The translations under genes and the position numbers were made by a program. A DNA stretch of 64,000 bases, taken from positions 248,001-312,000 of the forward strand of contig NZ_LHVE01000014.1 of the NCBI RefSeq assembly GCF_001269655.1. The letters run 5' to 3'. The notes below the pieces were generated by a model that was not told the origin of the DNA, searched no databases, and saw only the letters and a list, made by a program, of their open reading frames with translations. Source of the stretch: Pseudomonas thivervalensis (GTDB taxonomy: Bacteria; Pseudomonadota; Gammaproteobacteria; Pseudomonadales; Pseudomonadaceae). How positions within the stretch are numbered: position 1 is the stretch's first letter; each line of letters opens with the position of its first letter. Shown in pieces: positions 26,203 to 37,958 of the stretch.

Positions 26203-26297
26203 ATCGCGAGCAAGCTCGCTCCCACAGGGGATTTGTTGAGTGACCTAAAAAGCGTTCACGCCACCGATCCACTGTGGGAGCGAGCTTGCTCGCGATT
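26203..26297. repeat. REP/BIME repeat (atcgcgagcaagctcgctccc type)
   Basis: ATCGCGAGCAAGCTCGCTCC and its reverse complement form an inverted pair with about 50 bases between, in the gap between argJ and the GST gene. Confidence 0.85.
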
Positions 26298-26320
26298 GGA
26301 GCAGCTCGGTCCCGAGTGTA

Positions 26321-27538
26321 TTAAGTCCGGTACTCAGCATTGATCTTGACGTACTCGTGGGACAGGTCGGTGGTCCAGATCGTTTCGCTGCAATCACCCC
26401 GTCCCAGCTCGATGCGGATGGTGATTTCTTCCTGCTGCATCACCGCCGCGCCCTGGGCTTCGGTGTAAGTCGCGGCGCGGGCACCTTGGCTGGCGATGCA
26501 GACCTCACCGAGGAACACGTCGATCTTGCTCACATCCAACTCAGACACGCCGGCCCGGCCCACGGCGGCGAGGATGCGGCCCCAGTTCGGGTCGGAGGCG
26601 AACAGCGCGGTCTTGATCAGCGGCGAGTGCGCCACGGTGTAGCCGACATCCAGGCATTCCTGGTGATTGCCACCGCCGTTGACCTGCACGGTCACGAACT
26701 TGGTCGCGCCTTCGCCGTCACGGACGATGGCCTGGGCCACTTCCATGCACACCTCGAACACAGCCTGCTTCAGGGCGGCGAACAGCGGGCCGCTGGCTTC
26801 GGTGATCTCCGGCAGGTTGGCCTGGCCGGTGGCGATCAGCATGCAGCAATCGTTGGTGGAGGTGTCGCCATCGATGGTGATGCGGTTGAACGACTTGTTG
26901 GCGCCGTCGAGCATCAGGTCTTGCAGCACCTGGCGCGAGACCTTGGCGTCGGTGGCGATGTAGCCGAGCATGGTCGCCATGTTCGGGCGGATCATGCCGG
27001 CGCCTTTGCTGATGCCGGTGACAGTGATGGTCACGCCGTCATGCTGGAACTGGCGGCTCGCGCCCTTGGGCAGGGTGTCGGTGGTCATGATGCCGGTGGC
27101 GGCGGCGGCCCAGTTGTTTTCCGACAGGTCATCAAGGGCGGCTTGCAGTGCGCCTTCGATCTTCTCCACCGGCAGCGGTTCGCCGATCACGCCGGTGGAA
27201 TACGGCAGCACCTGGCTGGCGTCGACGCCGGTCAGCTCTGCCAACTTGGCGCAGGTGCGCTCGGCGGCGGCCAGGCCTGGCGCGCCGGTGCCGGCGTTGG
27301 CGTTACCGGTGTTGGTCAGCAGGTAACGCACCGGCCCTTGCACGCGCTGCTTGGCCAGGATCACCGGAGCGGCACAAAAGGCGTTAAGGGTGAACACGCC
27401 CGCCACCGTCGAGCCTTCGGCGCAACGCATGACCACGACGTCCTTGCGCCCGGGGCGCTTGATGCCCGCCGAGGCAATACCGAGTTCAAAACCGGCAACC
27501 GGGTGCAACGTTGGCAACGGACCAAGACCAACAGCCAT
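26321..27538 (-). CDS. argJ: Bifunctional ornithine acetyltransferase / N-acetylglutamate synthase ArgJ
   Basis: ArgJ transfers acetyl from N-acetylornithine to glutamate and often also uses acetyl-CoA, in arginine synthesis. The 405-residue precursor starts at the ATG giving MAVGLGPLPTLHPVAGFELGIA. It self-cleaves at a conserved Ala-Thr bond, here Ala188-Thr189 in RPNMATMLGYIATDA. The upstream SKGAGMI and the later GDTSTNDCCM and DPNWGRILAAVGRAG motifs are complete. It lies downstream of secA on the same strand. Confidence 0.97.
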   Translation of the reverse strand: MAVGLGPLPTLHPVAGFELGIASAGIKRPGRKDVVVMRCAEGSTVAGVFTLNAFCAAPVILAKQRVQGPVRYLLTNTGNANAGTGAPGLAAAERTCAKLAELTGVDASQVLPYSTGVIGEPLPVEKIEGALQAALDDLSENNWAAAATGIMTTDTLPKGASRQFQHDGVTITVTGISKGAGMIRPNMATMLGYIATDAKVSRQVLQDLMLDGANKSFNRITIDGDTSTNDCCMLIATGQANLPEITEASGPLFAALKQAVFEVCMEVAQAIVRDGEGATKFVTVQVNGGGNHQECLDVGYTVAHSPLIKTALFASDPNWGRILAAVGRAGVSELDVSKIDVFLGEVCIASQGARAATYTEAQGAAVMQQEEITIRIELGRGDCSETIWTTDLSHEYVKINAEYRT

Positions 27539-27660
27539 GAATGCGCTCCTAAATGAGATGTCTATCGACGCCGTCCTCATCGAGACGGCGAATAAAATGG
27601 CAAAACGCCGCGACGGCTGGGAGCCGGTCGCGGCGCGGGTGGTTCAGCGTTGGAACGGGT

Positions 27661-30396
<2,736 letters not shown>

Positions 30397-30704
30397 ATCG
30401 GCAGGATCTTCCACACTAAAGGGATGGAGGGCGGCCCCGTGAGTCGCCCGTGCAGCCCTCATGGCCGCATGCGAACGAGCATTCTACCCGGAAACGATGG
30501 TGAGGAAAGTGGCGTTATTCCACGATGCTGGCACAGCGCTGTGACGGGGCCTCCCTAAAATAAGGTCTTTTGCGCGAACTTCAACCCACAAGGTGCAGAA
30601 GTTACCTATTGATTGTATGGATAAAAGGTCGCAGGGCGAGAGGGTCGAGGCGCATCCGGCGCTTTCTGCTACCATGGCGCCTCTGTCACTTGCGGTGTTC
30701 ATTC
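30397..30704. promoter_or_regulatory. Divergent promoter region between secA and the DciA-like gene
   Basis: This is a 308-base gap. No gene, repeat or secM-like reading frame was recognised here. Less GC-rich bases at about 30480-30620 are the probable promoter area. Confidence 0.45.
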
Positions 30705-31160
30705 ATGGCCTTTCGCCCTCTTCCAGCCAAGGCGCCCGCCGTTCTGCTGCGCGAAGCCAAGCCGCTGAAAGCCATCTTCGGCCACGCCAGGCGCCTGGGC
30801 CACCTGCAGCGCCTGTTGGACAGCCAGTTGCAACCCGCCGCACGCGAGCATTGCCACGTAGCATCCTGGCGCGAAGGCAGCTTGTTGCTGATCGTCACCG
30901 ACGGCCACTGGGCCACGCGCCTGCGCTACCAGCAAAAACGCTTGCTGCGCCAACTCCAGGCATTCGAAGAATTCGCCAACCTGACGCGGATCCTGTTCAA
31001 GGTCCAACCGCCCACCGTCCAGGTCGGCGCCAAGGGGCATACGCTGGATCTGTCCACCGACGCCGCGGCGACCATCCAGGCCACCGCCGACGGCATCAGC
31101 GACCCCAACCTGCGGGCGGCGCTGGAGCGATTGGCGGCCCATGCGCGGCCCAAGGATTGA
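30705..31160 (+). CDS. DUF721 / DciA-like protein
   Basis: This 151-residue protein is of the DUF721 family, whose members include DciA, the ancestral loader of the replicative helicase DnaB. The N-terminal region (LPAKAPAVLLREAKPLKAIFGHARRLGHLQRLLDSQL) and the following KH-like segment (CHVASWREGSLLLIVTDGHWATRLRYQQKRLLRQL) are typical of the family. The ATG at 30705 begins MAFRPLPAK. Assignment to DciA itself is likely but not proven from sequence alone. Confidence 0.82.
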   Translation: MAFRPLPAKAPAVLLREAKPLKAIFGHARRLGHLQRLLDSQLQPAAREHCHVASWREGSLLLIVTDGHWATRLRYQQKRLLRQLQAFEEFANLTRILFKVQPPTVQVGAKGHTLDLSTDAAATIQATADGISDPNLRAALERLAAHARPKD

Positions 31161-31184
31161 GATTTTCGGCGGCTGTCAGATAGC

Positions 31185-31277
31185 TATCGCGAGCAAGCTC
31201 GCTCCCACAGGGGATCTGAGGCGGGCATCTCTTTCGTGTACGACGCCAACTCCTTGTGGGAGCGAGCCTGCTCGCGA
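31185..31277. repeat. REP/BIME repeat (atcgcgagcaagctcgctccc type)
   Basis: An inverted pair of ATCGCGAGCAAGCTCGCTCC arms lies between the convergent DciA-like and HerA-like genes. The right arm has one change (GAGCGAGCCTGCTCGCG). Confidence 0.85.
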
Positions 31278-31297
31278 AGGGCGCGGCTCGGTCCTGA

Positions 31298-32785
31298 CTA
31301 CCGCCGCTTGCTGCCCCCCAGCAACGACCCCATCAACCCGCGCACCAGTTGCCGGCCCAGTTGATTGGCCGCCTGGCGCATCGCCGATTTGAGCGCCTGG
31401 CCGGCTGCCGTGCCGAGGAACTCCCCGGCCTTTTCGGTGAAGCTGGGCTCTTCCGCCGTTGGTTTGCCCGGCGCCGCTTCGTTCTGCGGTTCCAGCCCCT
31501 TGCGCCCCATCAGCACCTCATAGGCCGACTCGCGATCAATCGGCTTGTCATAGCGCCCTTGCAACGGCGAACTGGCGATCAACCCGGCGCGCTCGGCCTC
31601 GCTCAGCGGCCCGATCCGCGACTGCGGCGGTGCTACCAGTACGCGCTGGACCATTTCCGGTGTGCCTTTTTCCTGCAAGGTGCCCACCAGGGCTTCACCG
31701 ATGCCCAGCTCGGTCAGCACCGCCAGGGCATCGAATTGCGGATTGGGCCGGAAACCGTCGGCCACCGCCCGCAGGGATTTCTGCTCCTTGGCAGTGAACG
31801 CCCGCAACCCATGCTGGATGCGCAACCCCAACTGGGCGAGCACGTCGTCCGGCAAATCGCCCGGCGACTGGGTCACGAAATACACCCCCACACCCTTGGA
31901 ACGGATCAGCCGCACCACTTGCTCCAGACGCTCCTGCAAAGCCTTGGGCGTGCCAGCAAAGAGCAAGTGCGCCTCATCGAAGAACAGCGCCAGCAGCGGC
32001 TTGTCCGCATCGCCGCGTTCGGGCAACTGTTCGAACAGCTCGGCCAACAGCCACAGCAGGAACGTCGCATAGACCTTGGGCGCTTCATGGACCAGACGGC
32101 TGGCGTCGAGCAAGTGGATGCGGCCACGGCCATCGCTGGCCGGTTGCAGGATGTCTTCGAGCTGCAAGGCCGGCTCGCCAAACAACGCGTCCGCGCCCTG
32201 CTGCTCCAAGGTGGACAAGCGCCGCAGCAGTGCCTGGCTGGAGCCGGTGGTCATCAACGCCGCGTCGTCCCCCAGCAACTCTGGGTTGTCCTTGAGATGG
32301 TTGAGCAGTGCCTTCAAGTCCTTGAGGTCCAGCAGCAACAGGCCCTCGCGGTCGGCCACCTTGAACGCGGCGTAGAGCGCCGACTGCTGGCTGTCCGTCA
32401 GTTCCAGCAGGCTGCCGATCAACAACGGGCCCATTTCACTCAGGGTGGTGCGCAACGGATGACCGGACTGGCCGTGGATATCCCACAAGGTCACCGGATA
32501 AGCCTGGGGCTTGTGATTGAGCCAGGGCATGCCGGCGATGCGCTCGGCGATCTTGCCCTGGGGGTTGCCGGCCGCGCCGAGGCCGCACAGGTCACCCTTG
32601 ATGTCTGCCGCGAACACCGCCACGCCGGCATCGCTGAACATTTCCGCGAGGCGCTGCAAGGTGACGGTCTTGCCGGTACCGGTGGCGCCCGCCACCAGGC
32701 CATGACGGTTCGCCAGGCGCATGGCCTGGCCGATGGGCTGGCCGCTAAGATCGGCGCCGATAACGAGTTGCGATGAGTCAGGCAT
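31298..32785 (-). CDS. HerA-like helicase / DUF853 ATPase
   Basis: This 495-residue P-loop ATPase is of the HerA/FtsK superfamily (DUF853, YjgR-like). Walker A is GATGTGKT at residues 33-40, Walker B is LLALFFDEAHLLF, and the arginine-finger region includes GVYFVTQSPGDLPDDVLAQLGLR. The C-terminal ~60 residues end in a basic patch (QLVRGLMGSLLGGSKRR). HerA proteins act with the NurA nuclease in archaea, but the bacterial role is unclear, and no NurA-like gene is adjacent. The start is the ATG giving MPDSSQLVIGADL. Confidence 0.9.
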   Translation of the reverse strand: MPDSSQLVIGADLSGQPIGQAMRLANRHGLVAGATGTGKTVTLQRLAEMFSDAGVAVFAADIKGDLCGLGAAGNPQGKIAERIAGMPWLNHKPQAYPVTLWDIHGQSGHPLRTTLSEMGPLLIGSLLELTDSQQSALYAAFKVADREGLLLLDLKDLKALLNHLKDNPELLGDDAALMTTGSSQALLRRLSTLEQQGADALFGEPALQLEDILQPASDGRGRIHLLDASRLVHEAPKVYATFLLWLLAELFEQLPERGDADKPLLALFFDEAHLLFAGTPKALQERLEQVVRLIRSKGVGVYFVTQSPGDLPDDVLAQLGLRIQHGLRAFTAKEQKSLRAVADGFRPNPQFDALAVLTELGIGEALVGTLQEKGTPEMVQRVLVAPPQSRIGPLSEAERAGLIASSPLQGRYDKPIDRESAYEVLMGRKGLEPQNEAAPGKPTAEEPSFTEKAGEFLGTAAGQALKSAMRQAANQLGRQLVRGLMGSLLGGSKRR

Positions 32786-32899
32786 TTGGTCACCCGTGGT
32801 GTTTGCGATATGACGCCATTTTGCATGCTTATATAAAAGCATGCCTGGCGCATTAAGGCCCTGGCGCTGGAAATAAAAACCGCATTTGACCGCACTCCT

Positions 32900-33007
32900 G
32901 TGGCGAGGGAGCTTGCTCCCGCTGGGCTGCGAAGCGGCCCTAGAATCTTGGGAGCGCTTCGCACTGGAGCGCCAGCCCGGTCCAGCGGGAGCAAGCTCCC
33001 TCGCCAC
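32900..33007. repeat. REP/BIME repeat (gtggcgaggg type)
   Basis: An inverted pair of GTGGCGAGGGAGCTTGCTCC arms lies inside the 322-base gap between the divergent HerA-like and glycosyltransferase genes. Apart from this, an AT-richer patch at 32815-32890 probably carries the helicase promoter. Confidence 0.85.
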
Positions 33008-33107
33008 GTATTCATTTGCATAGCCGCTACATCACCACAACCCCAACCGAACATCTATTCTTCATAAAGGTCAACACAGGAGAACACAGACCGGAGGGAT
33101 GTTCATC

Positions 33108-34220
33108 GTGCATATCGCGGACATAACCATGTTCTACGCCCCTGCCAGCGGGGGTGTGCGCACTTACCTGGATGCCAAGCACCGGCGCCTGGGCGATCGG
33201 CCCGGTATTCGTCACAGCCTGTTGATTCCCGGCGCGCATTTGAGCGAGCACGACGGAATCTACAAGGTTCCGGCCCCTGCGCTGCCATTTGGCAAGGGCT
33301 ATCGTTTCCCCCTTCGCCTGGCGCCCTGGCGCAATGTGCTGCGCGATCTGCAGCCGGACCTGATCGAGGTGGGTGACCCGTACCTCACCGCCTGGGCCGC
33401 GCTCGACGCCCGCCGTCAGCTCGACGTGCCCGTCATCGGCTTCTATCACTCCGACCTGCCGCTGCTGGTGAGCAACCGCATGGGCAACTGGTTCACCCCC
33501 AACATCGAAGCCTATGTCAGCAAGTTGTATGGCAATTTCGACCGGGTCCTGGCGCCAAGCCAGGTCATGGCCGACAAACTGACCGGGCTGGGAGTCAAGA
33601 ACGTCTTCGTGCAACCCTTGGGCGTCGACCTGCAAACCTTCACCCCCGCCGCCCGCGACCCGGAACTGCGGGCCGAACTGGGGATCGCCGAAGACACGCG
33701 CCTGCTGATTTTCGCCGGTCGCGGCTCCAAGGAGAAAAACCTGCCGGTGCTGCTCAAGTGCATGAAACGCCTAGGCGAGCGCTATCACCTGTTGTTGGTA
33801 GGCTCGTCGATGCCCGCCGTGGTGCCGGACAACGTCACGGTGGTCGATGAATTCTGCCCGGCACCGCAAGTCGCCCGGCTCATGGCCAGCGCCGATGCCC
33901 TGCTGCACGCCGGCGATCAAGAGACCTTCGGCCTGGTGATCCTCGAAGCCATGGCCAGCGGTATTCCCGTGGTGGCCGTGGCAGCCGGAGCCTTCACCGA
34001 AATCGTCAATGAAGACTGTGGCCTGCTGTGCACGCCCAACAATCCACAGGCCATGGCCAACGCCGTGCGGCAGCTGTTTGCCGAAGGCTGCCAGCGCCGT
34101 GGCCTGCTGGCGCGCCGGCATGTGGAGCGTCACTACGCCTGGGACACTGTGGTCAACAGCTTGCTGGGGCATTACTACGCCGTGCTCGGCGAACAGATGC
34201 CGTTGCTGGCCAATGGTTGA
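33108..34220 (+). CDS. GT4-type glycosyltransferase
   Basis: This is a retaining GT-B sugar transferase of about 370 residues. The N-domain has HIADITMFYAPASGGVRTYL (donor-side Gly loop), and the C-domain has LLIFAGRGSKEKNLPVLL and the family E-x7-E motif in HAGDQETFGLVILEAMASGIPVV. GGAGG at 33093 is 10 bases before a GTG at 33108, whereas the in-frame ATG at 33099 is too close to it, so I chose GTG. It heads a three-gene operon. The acceptor is probably a lipid, judged by the neighbours. Confidence 0.88.
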   Translation: MHIADITMFYAPASGGVRTYLDAKHRRLGDRPGIRHSLLIPGAHLSEHDGIYKVPAPALPFGKGYRFPLRLAPWRNVLRDLQPDLIEVGDPYLTAWAALDARRQLDVPVIGFYHSDLPLLVSNRMGNWFTPNIEAYVSKLYGNFDRVLAPSQVMADKLTGLGVKNVFVQPLGVDLQTFTPAARDPELRAELGIAEDTRLLIFAGRGSKEKNLPVLLKCMKRLGERYHLLLVGSSMPAVVPDNVTVVDEFCPAPQVARLMASADALLHAGDQETFGLVILEAMASGIPVVAVAAGAFTEIVNEDCGLLCTPNNPQAMANAVRQLFAEGCQRRGLLARRHVERHYAWDTVVNSLLGHYYAVLGEQMPLLANG

Positions 34221-34236
34221 GGCGAGGTCCGTGTCG

Positions 34237-35004
34237 ATGAATTCCTCGCCCAGTGTCCTCCTGGTGCTGCACGACGTCGCACCGCAAACCTGGCCCGACT
34301 ACCAGCCCTTCGTCGAAGCCGTGGATGCCCTCGGTCAAGTGCCGATGAGCTGGCTGGTGGTGCCGGACTTTCACCGCACCAATGCCCTCGACGCTCACCC
34401 CGGCTTTCGGCGCCTGCTCGACAGCCGGGTCGAGCGCGGCGACGAACTGGTACTGCATGGCTACTACCACTGCGACGACGGCCCTCTCGGCCGCCACCCC
34501 AAGGATTGGTTCATGCGCCGGGTCTATACCCATGAGGGCGAGTTCTACAACCTGTCCGAGGCCGCCGCCCTCGCCCGCCTACGCGCCGGGATCGACACCT
34601 TTGAGCGTTACCACTGGCCGCTGGAAGGTTTTGTCGCCCCGGCCTGGCTGATGAGCGAAGGCACGCGCCAGGCCTTGCGCCAGTTGCCGCTGAGCTACAC
34701 CAGCGATACCCAACACCTTTATCGCCTGCCCGACTTCACCGCCATCGACGCGCCGGGGCTGGTCTGGAGCGCCCGCAGTGCCTGGCGTCGCGGCCTGTCG
34801 AAAGTCATCAGCGACCAGCGTGAACAGCGCTGGCGCCGGGCCCCGGTGATTCGCCTGGGCCTGCACCCGGTGGACATGCGCCATGGGTTTTCCTGTGACT
34901 ATTGGCTGCGCACCCTCGAACGCCTGCTCAACGACGGTCGCGTGCCGATGACCAAGGTCGGTTGGCTGGCGACCCAGGGGCTGCGGGCCCGCAGCGCCGC
35001 ATGA
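34237..35004 (+). CDS. DUF2334 polysaccharide-deacetylase-like protein
   Basis: This 255-residue protein resembles the DUF2334 branch of NodB-type carbohydrate esterases. The N-terminal LVLHDVAPQTWPDYQPFVEA contains a metal-type His-Asp pair, and ELVLHGYYHCDDG supplies the HxxxH-like motif. A late RLGLHPVDMRHGFSCDYW adds a conserved His. I place the start at the ATG at 34237 with GAGG nine bases upstream. An ATG at 34213, overlapping the glycosyltransferase stop, is an alternative. It follows the glycosyltransferase and overlaps the next gene, so the product is probably an N-deacetylated glycan or glycolipid. Confidence 0.82.
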   Translation: MNSSPSVLLVLHDVAPQTWPDYQPFVEAVDALGQVPMSWLVVPDFHRTNALDAHPGFRRLLDSRVERGDELVLHGYYHCDDGPLGRHPKDWFMRRVYTHEGEFYNLSEAAALARLRAGIDTFERYHWPLEGFVAPAWLMSEGTRQALRQLPLSYTSDTQHLYRLPDFTAIDAPGLVWSARSAWRRGLSKVISDQREQRWRRAPVIRLGLHPVDMRHGFSCDYWLRTLERLLNDGRVPMTKVGWLATQGLRARSAA

Positions 35005-35996
35005 AACGGTTGATCTGGCTGGGCGCCGCCCTGCTCACGGCGCTGTTGGTGCCGCTGCTGGTCGGGGGCGGAGAAATGTGGTCGCGGGTGCAGCGCTTTC
35101 CCCTGTCACTGCTGCTGGCCATGCTCGGCATGATCGTCCTGTGCTGGGGCTTGAACTCCGTGCGCCTGCGCCTGTTACTGGGTGAATACCGCGGGCGCAT
35201 CGGCCGCTGGAAAAGCATGGGGGTGGTGATGTCCACCGAGTTCGCCATGTGCGCGACGCCCGGCGGCAGCGGCGGCCCACTGACGCTGATGGCCCTGCTG
35301 GCGCGCAACGGTGTGCGCCCGGCCCATGGCAGTGCGGTGTTTGCCATGGACCAACTGAGCGACCTGCTGTTCTTCCTCTGCGCCTTGGTGGGCATCCTGT
35401 TCTACGCACTGTTCCAGAACCTCAGCCAGCGCATGGAGTGGATGCTGGCGTTGAGCGCGATTTCGTTGTTTAGCGGGCTGTTCGGCTGTGTGCTGGTGGC
35501 CCGTTATCACCGTCGGCTGATTCTGCTGGGCGCGCGAGTGCTGCGGCACCTGCGCGTAAAGAGCACCACTCGCCGGCGCTGGGCCCGCAAGATCCTGAAC
35601 TTCCTGTCGGCCTTCACCGACACCTTGAAACTGCCACGACAGACACTGTTCCAGGTCTTCGGCCTGACCTGCCTGCATTGGGCGCTGCGCTACAGCGTGT
35701 TGTACCTGGCATTGAAGGGGCTGGGGGCGGACTTGCAGTGGGCCTGGAGTTTCCTGATCCAGATGCTCTCCTTGAGCGCAGGGCAGTTCAGCCTGTTGCC
35801 GGGCGGCGCCGGGGCAGCCGAATTGACCTCGGCGGCGCTGTTGGCCCCCATGGTGGGCAAATCCACCGCAGCGGCGGCGATCCTGATCTGGCGGGCGGTG
35901 ACCTATTACTTCTACCTGGTGGCCGGCGGGCCGGTGTTCTTCCTGATGGTCGGGCGACCATTGATCAAGAAGCTGATCCGGCTCAGGCAGGCCTGA
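35001..35996 (+). CDS. Lysylphosphatidylglycerol-synthase-type membrane protein (UPF0104)
   Basis: This integral membrane protein of 331 residues has about eight hydrophobic helices. It belongs to the UPF0104/AglD family related to the MprF flippase domain. Conserved features include STEFAMCATPGGSGGPLTLMALLARNGV and SLSAGQFSLLPGGAGAAELTSAALLAP. The ATG overlaps the upstream stop as ATGA, so translation is coupled to the deacetylase. In this context it may move a glycolipid across the inner membrane. Confidence 0.87.
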   Translation: MKRLIWLGAALLTALLVPLLVGGGEMWSRVQRFPLSLLLAMLGMIVLCWGLNSVRLRLLLGEYRGRIGRWKSMGVVMSTEFAMCATPGGSGGPLTLMALLARNGVRPAHGSAVFAMDQLSDLLFFLCALVGILFYALFQNLSQRMEWMLALSAISLFSGLFGCVLVARYHRRLILLGARVLRHLRVKSTTRRRWARKILNFLSAFTDTLKLPRQTLFQVFGLTCLHWALRYSVLYLALKGLGADLQWAWSFLIQMLSLSAGQFSLLPGGAGAAELTSAALLAPMVGKSTAAAAILIWRAVTYYFYLVAGGPVFFLMVGRPLIKKLIRLRQA

Positions 35997-36000
35997 GCGG

Positions 36001-36174
36001 TCACCGCTTCCGTTCGGGCTCGTCCTGGGGATGCAGTTGCTCCCACAGTTGCGCGGCATCGGGAAACTCGGTGCCATCCTCCGGGCTCAACGCGTCCGGG
36101 TCATAGCGGCTGAGGCAGCCCTCACCCAGGGTGGCTGGGGCCTTGGAGGTGGCTTTGTCCAATGGATCGGTCAT
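36001..36174 (-). CDS. Small conserved-looking acidic protein, 57 residues
   Basis: This short reading frame encodes MTDPLDKATSKAPATLGEG..., continuing to a ...PDAAQLWEQLHPQDEPERKR end. It is acidic with a basic tail, has no signal peptide or membrane helix, and is of unknown function. It begins 167 bases after the purU stop on the same strand and converges with the UPF0104 gene, with only four bases between the two stops. It has no clear Shine-Dalgarno sequence. Confidence 0.6.
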   Translation of the reverse strand: MTDPLDKATSKAPATLGEGCLSRYDPDALSPEDGTEFPDAAQLWEQLHPQDEPERKR

Positions 36175-36229
36175 GGCGCAGCGCTGCTCCTTGAGAGGTA
36201 TGAATCATTGCTCCCGCTCGAATGCGCCT

Positions 36230-36332
36230 GTAGGAGCTGACGAGCGAAGCGAGGCTGCGATCTTTCCCCTACCACTTGAGTCTCGAGCGAAAGATCAAAA
36301 TCAAAAGATCGCAGCCTTCGGCAGCTCCTACA
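36230..36332. repeat. Inner-type palindromic repeat (gtaggagctg family)
   Basis: GTAGGAGCTGACGAGCGAAG at left pairs with GGCAGCTCCTACA at right, with GAGGCTGCGATCTTT / AAAGATCGCAGCC inside. It stands alone here, without the gtggcgaggg outer arms, between purU and the small gene. Confidence 0.8.
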
Positions 36333-36341
36333 AGGGCCCAG

Positions 36342-37190
<849 letters not shown>

Positions 37191-37496
37191 TAGGGAAACT
37201 CCAGAACTTCGCAAAGGCGGCCATTCTAGCCATTGCGCGGCAAAACTGCAGTATCGATGACACACCGGATCAACGGCGCCTGCTCCAGGCCATGGCCGGC
37301 GAGGCCTGGCAAGGCAGGCTATATGTGTGAATAGATGTGAAGACACTGTCACGGCATTTAACTGCAACTGGCATTTTTGTGGCGCAGCACTAATTAATTA
37401 AATAAAACACCGGTTAAATGTTTACTTGATGAAACTGTCTGATTACTATTGCCGCACTGTCTCCTTGTCACCCGCGTCCTACATAAGGTAGTCCCC
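37191..37496. promoter_or_regulatory. AT-rich divergent promoter region of mvaT
   Basis: This is a 306-base gap between divergent purU and mvaT. The part from about 37340 to 37450 is unusually AT-rich for this genome (for example ACTAATTAATTAAATAAAAC), as expected for a promoter that MvaT itself silences. No RNA gene or reading frame was recognised. Confidence 0.55.
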
Positions 37497-37874
37497 ATGT
37501 CCTTGATCAATGAATACCGCGCCACAGAAGAAGCCATCAAAGAACTGCAAGCTCGCCTGAAAAACCTGTCGCAAGACGACAAACTGCAAACCGAGCTGGA
37601 ATTCGAAGGCAAACTGCGCACGCTGATGGGCGAATACTCCAAGTCGCTGCGTGACATCATTGCCCTGCTGGATCCAGAAGCCAAGTCGAGCAAAGCCCCA
37701 CGTGGCGCCGTCAAAACTACCGGCACCAAACGCGCTCGCAAAGTTAAGCAATACAAGAACCCGCACAATGGCGAAGTCATCGAAACCAAAGGTGGCAACC
37801 ACAAGACTCTGAAAGAGTGGAAAGCCAAGTGGGGCGGTGACGTGGTTGAAGGCTGGGCAACCCTGCTGGGCTAA
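37497..37874 (+). CDS. mvaT: H-NS-like silencing protein, MvaT family
   Basis: MvaT/MvaV proteins are pseudomonad H-NS analogues that silence AT-rich foreign DNA. The 125-residue protein starts MSLINEYRATEEAIKELQARLK, an N-terminal oligomerisation coiled coil, and ends in the DNA-binding domain KVKQYKNPHNGEVIETKGGNHKTLKEWKAKWG, whose K-GGN segment inserts in the minor groove. Pseudomonads of this group can have several paralogues, so the exact symbol (mvaT or mvaV) is uncertain. A strong terminator follows. Confidence 0.95.
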   Translation: MSLINEYRATEEAIKELQARLKNLSQDDKLQTELEFEGKLRTLMGEYSKSLRDIIALLDPEAKSSKAPRGAVKTTGTKRARKVKQYKNPHNGEVIETKGGNHKTLKEWKAKWGGDVVEGWATLLG

Positions 37875-37904
37875 GCCTCAGCGCTGCGCAAGCTTCTTTG
37901 CGAA

Positions 37905-37938
37905 CAAAAAAAACGCCAGTGATCACTGGCGTTTTTTA
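37905..37938. terminator. Bidirectional terminator between mvaT and sbcB
   Basis: The perfect stem ACGCCAGT-gatc-ACTGGCGT is flanked by AAAAAAAA and TTTTTT. Confidence 0.93.
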
Positions 37939-37958
37939 TGCCCGACATCTTTTTCAAT

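Noticed and set aside
30397..30704. SecM-like secretion monitor upstream of secA
   Set aside because: No small gene with a signal peptide and arrest motif is present. The neighbour is a divergent DciA-like gene.
31349..32776. A 475-codon open frame antisense to the HerA-like ATPase
   Set aside because: It is the antisense shadow of a well-supported gene with Walker motifs.
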